Positions 41,777-49,620 of a stretch of 49,620 bases of DNA are shown here, one piece after another. The notes below the pieces were generated by a model. The model made no database searches. It saw nothing but the letters and a program-made list of their open reading frames with translations, and was not told the DNA's origin. This DNA is from Chara braunii. Its lineage: Eukaryota > Streptophyta > Charophyceae > Charales > Characeae. Position 1 is the first letter of the stretch; the number at the start of each line of letters is the position of its first letter. Position numbers and translations under genes: made by a program. The stretch is from assembly GCA_003427395.1 (NCBI GenBank), contig BFEA01000279.1:406871-456490 (forward strand). Reading direction: 5' to 3'.

Positions 41777-42402
41777 CTATTTCCTTAGAGCATGATCATG
41801 GGATATTCGAGTTTTGAAGCGCCCAAGCGATCCAGCGAGTGTAGGGTCGTTGAATGCTTCCTGAGATATAAGTGTGATATTGTGAAACTCCTCTCTAGCA
41901 AGGAAGAACGTATTGATTTTTTTATCGTTCACCTTGGCCGCTGCGAAAAGTGTCACAACGGTGGTGTTACGATTCCACACCCGGATTCCATTATAAAAAT
42001 CTACAAAGATCGGGAACGACAGGTGCGGTTCTCCGAGGCAAAACCAAACACATTGTTTGGGGTGTTTCTTGTCCCGCTCTGACCATTGTTGCTTTATACA
42101 CAATGTTTCCACGTGTCTATCATCTCCGTTGGTGTAACAGGGGCTTCAGTATTGTCCTCAGCGTCGGGCTCCACATCGACTTCTTGCTCCAACAAGTACA
42201 AGTACCAAAAGTCTTTGCCGTCGTCGCGATGAAGCTGTACGCCATTGCATCCCATGATCCAAGACATGGGGATTTCACCGTCCGGCGCGACATTTCCGAC
42301 AAGGTGCAAATAGCGAGAGTCCTTGCTTACGATATCATGTTCCCATAGCGAGAGTCTATGCAGACTTCTGAAGGAGAGACGGGATGACATCTTCACAACC
42401 AT
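41777..42402 (-). CDS. two overlapping hypothetical minus-strand frames, doubtful
   Basis: 42094-42402 (102 codons) reads YLHLVGNVAPDGEIPMSWIM, KDFWYLYLLEQEVDVEPDAE and ends TPTEMIDTWKHCV. 41777-42112 overlaps it by 19 bp in another frame and reads FFLAREEFHNITLISQEAFN and GSLGRFKTRISHDHAL. Both look more protein-like than their antisense frames, and a single shift could join them into one gene. No family is recognised. The 5' end of the first frame lies in the tandem-repeat family to its right, so its start is unreliable. Unknown function; it could be a fragment of a host gene or chance. Confidence 0.25.
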
Positions 42403-43440
42403 GCAAGTGATATAGAACTATATCGAGAGTTGTGTAGCCCGAGACGAACTTGCGACTTGTGTACTACAGGACTGTCTCTTCCTTAGATGTGTCCTGTACC
42501 ACAAAATATGCAAGAAAGTTTCAAACTCAAGATAAAGTCCTGTATCAATGACAGGAAAACTGAGGAGGCGAGAAACCAGAGTGTGAGAGAGAGAGAGAGA
42601 AGGTGAGACACAATGATATTTTCACAACCCTTACATATGTGCTTTACTACACAACTAGCAAGAAGGCCCTAAACTGGCGATATAGTCCTATATCGGTTAC
42701 ATGGAAGTTGAGGCGGCAAAAAAACAGAGTAGAGACAGATAAGGAGATATGCGATTGCAAGTGATATACGAGTATATATCGAGTTGAGCAGTCCGAGACT
42801 AAATTTCAAGTTTTGTAGTACAAAACTTTTTTCCCCTTATATGCGTGCTTTGCTACACAACACTCAAGAAAGTCTCAAACTCATGATAGAGTCATACATC
42901 TGTTACAGGAAATTGAGGCGGAGAAAAAACAAATTGAGAGAGAAAGAGAAGGCGAGACACATTGACATCTTAACAAGAATGTAAGTGATATAAGACTACA
43001 TCGCGAGTTGTGAAGTCTGATACTAACTTGCGAGTTGTTGGTACAAGACTTTTTCCCCCTTATATGTGTATTGTACTAGACAACTCGCTAGAAAGTCCTA
43101 AACTCGCAATGGCGCCATACATCGGTTACATAGAAGTTGAGGCGGAGAGAAAACATGCTTAGAGAGAAAGACAAGGAGAAACACCGTGAAATCTTCACAA
43201 CCCTGCAAGTGATCTAGAACTATATCGGGAGTTATGTAGTCCGAGAGACTCTTGCGAGTTATGTAGTACATGACTCTCTCCCCCTTACATGTGTGATGTG
43301 CTACACCCTTCGCTAGAATGTCCTCAACTCTCAGCACAGTCCTAAATTTCACTAGCACGTCTGTAACGATGACATTGCTTGAATCATTATCGTGAAAGTC
43401 CTACATCGCTTATAACGGATGATATCTTCAGAACCTTGCA
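42403..43440. repeat. 224-bp tandem repeats with inverted arms
   Basis: Anchors GAGTT[GA][TA]G start at about 42427, 42781, 43005 and 43229; the last three are 224 bp apart. Each unit has CCGAGAC near the start, then CCCCCTTA[CT]ATGTG, then a CTACACAACTCGC-like inverted partner, GGTTACA.GAAGTTGAGGCGG, a GAGAGA-rich part and ATCTTCACAACCCTGCAAGTGA. Same family as 38617-39055. Confidence 0.9.
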
Positions 43441-43790
43441 AGTGATTTAGTAACAGGAACAATAGAAACAACAATAATAACAAGAATAACAAGAACATCA
43501 AGAACAATAACAACAATAATGAAAGCAACATTAACAATAACAACAACAATACCAGTAGCAATAATAGTAACAACAACAGCAGAAGCAACACCAAATGCAA
43601 CAGGAACAACAACAACCGCAACAGCAGTAGTGAAAGTTGCTCCTGTACTCGTCGTCGTCGCAGCAGCAACGACAACCACAACTATAGTTGCTCTCACACT
43701 CGTGTGCGTGTGCATGTGTTTGTGTATGACGCAAAAACAATTGCAGCAACAACAATCAAAACAACAACAACAATTGCAATTGGTGTGTGT
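43441..43790. repeat. imperfect AAC/CAG trinucleotide tract
   Basis: Long imperfect AAC, AAT and AGC triplet runs (43445-43625 and 43738-43775), separated by a non-repetitive piece. Predicted Thr/Ala/Val- and Gln-rich frames come from it. Confidence 0.9.
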
Positions 43791-44289
43791 GTAGAAGTAA
43801 CTCTAATTAGCGAGTGAATGTAAGCAGAGTCAAGGTCCCTACAGTACGTTGAGGTGGATAAATTTAGAGTGAGAGAGAGAGAAAGAGAAAGAAAGACGAT
43901 GTCATTGTTACAGTTCTGCGAGTGATCTCGGACTACATCGTGAGTTGTGTAGTAAATCATAGAGGCAGTGGGATCATCTAAAACAACAAGTGTTGCAGAA
44001 GGAACAACAACATCAGCAACACATCATAAGATAGAAGTACAAGGTTGAACAAGAGCATGGTGTTACTGTTGACGAAATAATGAAAACAATGGATTGAAAG
44101 TTGTATGTCGAGGAGCATCTGCAAAAGGTGGAGGATATCAGTTTTAATCAACATTTCCGCATTAAACGGAATGACGCGGGAGACGTAAGGATTATGAGCA
44201 AACAATATCACAACTCGCCATAACATCCCAATAATATAGAAGGTCTAGAAATCTTCAAATCTGAGCCAAAATTATAAGTTCGGGTTTCA
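43791..44289. other. repeat remnant, no gene seen
   Basis: Contains one more copy of the GAGTTGTGTAGTA anchor (43942) and a GAGAGA tract. There is no coding signal until about 44290. Confidence 0.6.
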
Positions 44290-45133
44290 TCCAAGTATGT
44301 CTTTCGATCTTTCGAAGTTATGTTTAAGGTGACTTACATAAACGTTGATGACAGACGAGACGCTTTCAAGACCAAGGTCGACGATCGTCTTTTTTCACTT
44401 GCCACGCTTTAAGCGAACGTAAATGCATTAGAGAAGTACATCCAACCACACAACATTCAATGGTGGAAAGACTTTAGGTAAATGGAGGATGCGCTAGACC
44501 TAGACGACACACATCTAAAATACCCTTTTTAGTGGTCAACAGTAGTTGTGGAAGAGACCATGGGAGAAGATTCTAACGCATAAAGTGTTGATGACGGTGG
44601 TCAACACTTAGATGATGTCTTCCCTCCTGAAAAACTCGTTTACCTCGGCACGCGAAAGACCAGTCAATACCAAGAAGAAAGAGATTGAAAGCATGAAGAC
44701 CTCAGTCGACAAGTTTATCGCACTACGAGCCTTGCATAGGCAACTAGGAAAATACAAACCTTACCACATCAGAAAGGTTGCCGAGTTGCTGCCTAGAAAC
44801 TGCTTTAAAATCGTCTGGTTTGCTCAACGGAAGAAATGAGATTACTACCTTTGCTACAGGAAAAATGCCCCTGGAAGGCCAACAAGGGAGCATTGTGAGG
44901 ATATCTTCGATTGAAGGCGCGGTGTTCTCCGTTATAACTTTGATCTAAAGACGGACGATACTCTCTTGGCTGTGACCGAAAATAAGATTTTCAAAATATT
45001 AAAATCAATGAATGTCGATAATAAAGAAAGTGAAGACATATTGGGATCACCTGCGAACGAGTGTCAGACCGTTAACGAAGAGAATTATCAAGACGAATGT
45101 TTGGCTGGTGTGGTTACTTTTGCAAATCATTAA
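44290..45133 (+). pseudogene. Decayed gene of unknown function
   Basis: Two plus-strand frames together give a protein-like text of about 280 codons. The first reads VTYINVDDRRDAFKTKVDDR, NALEKYIQPHNIQWWKDF and VFPPEKLVYLGTRKTSQ with several stops. After a one-base shift near 44670 the second reads VDKFIALRALHRQLGKYKPY, HIRKVAELLPRNCFKIVWFA, TGA (44838-44840), DYYLCYRKNAPGRPTREHCE, YNFDLKTDDTLLAVTENK and NYQDECLAGVVTFANH, ending in TAA at 45131-45133. Codon order stays coherent across the stops, so this is a dead gene, not chance. I do not recognise the family. Transposon or host origin is open; no catalytic triad is visible. Confidence 0.6.
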
Positions 45134-46985
45134 AAATATCAAGCATAATCGCATTTTTTATACGATGTAATTTGTCCTAGTTTACTTTAGTGAACTTCTT
45201 CTTAGATATTTTAGATGTCGTTTCAATTTGAACACTAAATTCGTGAAAACCTAACAAAACCACAGAACCTAATACTTTTTATAAAATGAAAAAATCAAAG
45301 TCAAACTGTTATTTTTGACACACAAAAGAGAGTATTTTTAACTGTTTTCTACAAAAAAAGAAAAAAAAATGGTAAAAAATTAAGTGATTCTAAAAATGTG
45401 CAAAAAAATCCCTTTAAGCAAAGAGCATGTTATCATACTATAAGCCATTCTTAGTAGATTGACAAAAAGCATAGCTCAAACAAGACAATCTTTAAAAACT
45501 GCAAGACAGACTCAAAAGATGTTAAAAAGAACAGTTTGCACGAATACTCATTTATAGAAATATAAGTCGTTCTCATCCGTTTGGTAAAAATCAGGCTCTG
45601 CGAAAACTCGTTTACAAGGCTGTGAATCAATATAACTTCATTTCTAAGCAAATTGTAAAACCCTTGTCAAAAATATGACATTATGTAAAACAAAAATTCA
45701 AACAAGTTTTGTTTGGGAAACATCTTCTAATTCTTAGCCAATCATGATTTAAAATAAAGAAATAAAAAATATTTCAATAAAAAACATTAAGAGACAATAT
45801 ATTTGTCCATGTATGAAACAACATATCAAAGCGAATGTATTTTTGAACATAAGAATATATGTGCGTGTTTGGAAAATTTTCGAATAGGTTGGTCATGCTA
45901 CATACCTTATAGATCTATACATATGATTTTTATAGATAAAGAAGAAATTGTGATATTTTGGTTCCTTAACAAACGATGCTTTGCAATGTAGTCATTTTTA
46001 GTAAAAAAACTTGTTTTTTTCCTTCTCCCCATCACTTCTTGAGGTCCTGAAAAAAAAAATTCTGTTATTTTTTCTTAGTTAATTTACTTCACATAAAATT
46101 TTGTTCATATAGGAGGCCTGAAAAATGTACTACAAAAATCTTTAAAAATTTTCGGACCAACCTTATAATGTTTCCTGTTAGGTTTTCACGAATCCTATGT
46201 TTTTGTCGTAGTTTAACTTTCGTCAGCTTCTTCTTAGATAATCAAATTTTCTCATTAGGACTTTGTAGGACTATATACCATGTAAGGAAAAATGTTTTTA
46301 AACCACTAATACCACCGAACTTTTTTTTTGTCGACCCTGAATTTCACTGCGCTCCGAGTTTGCCGATTTTGGTACCACTTCGTTTTTTTCGTATACTTTC
46401 ACGAATAAAAATAGAAATTAAAAAAAGTTTTGACAGTGATTGCAGTTTTGTACATTTTTGGAAATGGTAGTGTGGGTGTGCCCTTAGTGAGGGCATTTCA
46501 ACCCCTAACCAGGTTGTCAGATTCGAAAAAGACAATAAAAGCGAAAAAAACAGACACACAGATTCGATCGTAAAAATGGTTGGATACATTCTCCTAAGTG
46601 TAAGTCTAATGAACGTTACAATTATTAAACAAAACACAACTTGAGCAGATTACTGGCAGCTTGATTAACTCACAGATTCCGCATCACCTCATTGGCGGGC
46701 GACTCATAAGAAACACACGACAAAGAAACACAGTAAAACAATAACATTCAGAATGTGACCGTTTTATATATAAGGTGCATTCTTTGGAGGAATACAGTGA
46801 GCACGCCCTCCTAGACTACCCTGCCCAACATCATTGTAGTAGAGAAACTGTTTTCTTGTTTTTCCTTTTTCCTTTCACTCGCGGCTCTATATAACTCAGA
46901 TTTATGGGACATTGTCAACGGGGTTTCCCGCCCCTAATTTCTTCGCGAACTGGCAAACAGTGTAATTTCTCAACACTAGCAAAAG
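45134..46985. other. AT-rich, no gene seen
   Basis: A 15-bp inverted pair lies at about 45241-45255 (TCGTGAAAACCTAAC) and 46177-46191. CTTCTTCTTAGAT with similar flanks occurs directly at about 45190 and 46225. These may mark a worn element of about 1 kb. No coding was recognised. Confidence 0.55.
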
Positions 46986-48560
46986 TACTAGTGATTCAAC
47001 TTATCTTTGATTAAAAACTGCATACTGAAATATTATTTAACATAAAAATATTGACAAAAAGGTTTTCGCTTAGAGGTTTTTTATCTCTGAAGCGCTTTTT
47101 AAAACGTCATGAAGTCAATAACACTCAAAAAGAGGAATGTAGGTTTCTTGTGATATGAAATTACGTACCAAAATATTATTTAACACTGAAATGTTGAAAA
47201 AGTAGTTTTTACAACACATGTTAAAATCAGTAAGATTGTAAAAAAACACGTATTGTGAAAAATATTTTTTCAATATTTCTGTAATAAAAAATATTTTTGT
47301 ATAAGGGTTTCTGAATATTATGAATTTATACCAAAATAAAGTTTAACATTAAAATGTTGAAACAAAGTTTTCCCTTGGACTTTCTTTTGTCTTTCAATCC
47401 TTTTTCACATATAATGAAATCACCAAAACTGAAAAAAAAAATTCTTCGGTTTTAGGAAATTTTATGTGATTCAAGACAGTATACCGAAATGTTATTTAAT
47501 ATTGAAATGTTGAAAAATACAATTTTCACTTTGAGTTTTTTTTTGAATCTCTGGATCGTTGTTTGAAGCATGTTCAAATCTGTAAGACTGAAAAAGAGGT
47601 GCGTAAGTTTGTTATGATAGAGGACTCTGTATCAAAATATTTTTTAACACTAAAGAGTTGAAAAAACAGTTTTCAGAACACGTGCTGAAATCTGTAAACC
47701 CGAAAAAAAAAACACGTGTTTTGAAAAATCGAAAAATATTTTTTCAATATTTTTTTATTAAAAAATATTTTAATACAAGTTCTTTCAATATGAAAGCTAC
47801 ATACCAAAATATTATTTAACACTGAAATGTTAGAAAACACAGTTTTTCCTTTCAGTTTTTTCTGTCTTTGAATCGTTTTTTGACATATCTTGAATTTATC
47901 GAGACTGTAAAAAAAGGTCTTAAACTTTAATTCATAAAGGATTGTATACCGAAATATTATTTAATATTGAAATGTTAGAAAAACAGTTTTCCTTGGAGTT
48001 TATTTTGCCTTTCAATAATTATTTAACACATATTGAAATCGTAAAGAATAAAAAAAAGTTTCTGAAGCTTTCTCTGATAGAAGACTATATGTCAAAATAT
48101 TATGAAACATTGAAATGAAAAAAACCGTCGTCACAACACGTGCTAAAATCGATAAAATTGGATAAAAGGTTTTTCACTTTTATCGAATATAGGAGGACTG
48201 TACAAAAATAATATTTAACATTGAAATATTGAAAAAACAAGTTTTTCCTTGGAGTTTCTTCAGTATTTAAATCGTTCTTTAACATATGCTAAAATCATCA
48301 AAAATGTAAAAAATTTTCTTAATTTTTCTCTGATATAAGACTATATACCCAAATAATATTTAACATTAAAATGTTGAAAAAACACATATCACAACACTTG
48401 CAAAAATCAATAACAATGAAATAAAACTTTTTAAGTTTTGTTTGATGTAAGACAATATACCGAAATATTATTTAACATTGAAATATTGGAAAATAAATTT
48501 TTACTTGGAGTTTCTTTTGCCTTTGAATCCTTCTTCAACACGTTTTGATCACTCTCTCAA
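46986..48560. repeat. AT-rich satellite, about 145-bp units, two alternating types
   Basis: The box TATTATTTAACA[CT]TGAAATGTTGAA (variants) starts at about 47031, 47174, 47336, 47490, 47639, 47810, 47955, 48099, 48209, 48354 and 48466. Type A units continue TTTTCCTTGGAGTTTCTTTT. Type B units continue CACAACACGTGCTAAAATC. The order is A B A A B A A B A B A. The B units at 47174 and 47639 carry an extra A/T palindromic piece of about 50 bp. Confidence 0.88.
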
Positions 48561-49180
48561 ATGGTTTTTTTTTTCTTTGCCTTTCTGTGTTAAGGAGTTA
48601 ATATCGTGTTTCTATCGTTCAGGTTTTAGAATTCGGTCGAAAAACTTAAAAAAAAATTCTCTCTTATTGACCTTTATCTCTTGTGTGTAAGATTGATACT
48701 TGAAGTTTTGTATTTCGCTTTCGTAGCTTCTCGTTCGCATATCTTGGCTTCCTTGATGTATCAGAGTTGAACATGAGAATTTTTTTTGTTTGCTTTTTAC
48801 GCTTTTTGTCTCTTATTTACTATTTTTTTTTTTACTATCACAAAAACACATTCTTCTGTGATAAATTCTCTCTATTTTCCTACGTCTTCGACATATATTT
48901 TATTTTGTGTTAGGAAATAGGTGAATATTTGTGACATTTTGAAATGTTATAATTGAGAGTCGCCGTCTTTCCATTGAAATTGCTTCATTTGCTAAATTTT
49001 GGCTTTTGCTTGATTTCGAGTAGAGTTTAGACCTGTTTCTATATGAATTATGTACGATATAGACCTAAAATTATATAAAATGTCAAAATTTATCCTTTTA
49101 TTTTTGTTTACTCTGTGTAAACAAATGACTGGGTTTTGTCCAATTATCTCGCTTTCACGAATCTTGTGTTCTTTGTGAGG
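48561..49180. other. AT-rich, no gene seen
   Basis: T-rich sequence without tandem order or coding motifs. Confidence 0.6.
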
Positions 49181-49265
49181 TCTTGGTCAACGACCTCTAG
49201 TCAATGCTGGTTAACGGTTGGTCAAACTTTGTCAACGCCTTGGTCAACCCTATCAGTCAACTCTT
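49181..49265. other. cluster of GGTCAAC motifs
   Basis: Seven GGTCAA/AGTCAA-type heptamers lie within about 80 bp (near 49187, 49200, 49211, 49219, 49228, 49237 and 49247). Read on the minus strand they are TTGAC cores, the W-box core bound by plant WRKY factors. It may be only a worn short repeat. Confidence 0.3.
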
Positions 49266-49539
49266 CAACCTCCGGCTATGGTTGTCGACCCTTCTCCTTC
49301 GCGAACCTATCTCTCTCTCTCTCTCCTCGCCTTTTCTTTCTTTTTTTTCACCCTAGCCTCGGCTATTTTTTCTTTCTTCTTCTTCGTCTACCCTTCTTCC
49401 CTCCTCCTCTGTCATCTTCATCACTTCCGTCTTATTCTTTGTCAGGTCCGGGCACCGACGACTATGGCCGCCACTTTCTTCTTCAATGTGCACAACCAGT
49501 CTTATATCAGCCATTTTTTTTATTTTATTTTTTCCCCTC
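49266..49539. other. pyrimidine-rich, no gene seen
   Basis: CT- and T-rich tract leading into the terminal microsatellite. Confidence 0.6.
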
Positions 49540-49545
49540 TCTCTT

Positions 49546-49620
<75 letters not shown>
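49540..49620. repeat. (CT)n microsatellite at window end
   Basis: CT run with one GTCT interruption, running off the window. It complements the AG run at the start. Confidence 0.97.

Noticed and set aside
43352-43794. Leu-, Val- or Thr/Ala-rich frames
   Set aside because: Generated by AAC/AGC trinucleotide tracts.

Overview
The window looks like intergenic, repeat-dominated nuclear DNA from a large plant-type genome. I see no intact cellular gene, no operon structure, no rRNA and no functional tRNA. The contents are decayed Ty3/gypsy LTR retrotransposons (one with a chromodomain-like tail), foldback/MITE-like elements, minisatellites, dinucleotide runs and an AT-rich satellite. The gypsy polyproteins resemble those I remember from streptophyte algae, in particular the Chara (stonewort) assembly. 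That assignment is memory plus inference; no search was run.

Layout. 1-3130: a minus-strand gypsy pol relic (element A; protease, RT, RNase H, integrase). 3131-7570: no recognisable gene. 7571-11937: a plus-strand chromovirus relic (element B) running gag, zinc knuckle, protease, RT, RNase H, integrase, chromodomain-like end, with catalytic residues lost. 11938-15606: short tandem repeats, a 598-bp foldback element with about 115-bp arms (13912-14509) and a tRNA-derived SINE-like piece. 15607-15644 is a sequencing-library (Nextera mate-pair) junction adapter followed by a 930-N gap, so linkage there is unsafe. 16948-18950: minus-strand broken genes made of a repeated protein module that I do not recognise. 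19650-20226: two tandem arrays (47 and 49 bp).

20231-38616: two direct 2.2-kb repeats (20231-22449 and 36413-38616), each with a TATTTAA box, frame a 14-kb interior (element C). Its plus-strand coding runs through an unknown about 550-residue protein, three more copies of the same unknown module, coiled-coil/gag, zinc knuckle, protease, RT, RNase H, integrase and a polypurine tract. The simplest reading is one very large gypsy element with a long extra coding region before gag, later broken by point mutations, tandem duplications (201 bp and 303 bp) and a GTACG-rich insertion. A polypurine tract 0.5 kb before the right-hand repeat complicates the LTR boundary.

38617-49620: tandem repeats with internal inverted arms, CA-rich duplications, a CCATCCTG minisatellite with 533-bp higher-order period, an imperfect AAC run, one decayed unknown gene (44290-45133), an AT-rich higher-order satellite (46990-48560) and a terminal CT run. 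The window starts in (AG)n and ends in (CT)n, as assembled scaffolds often do.

The most interesting signal is the unknown protein module. Five copies at two loci on opposite strands align without gaps over a 20-residue beta-hairpin-like core; beyond it a fixed 13-residue spacer to a Trp position is shared by four copies and a second Trp by three.
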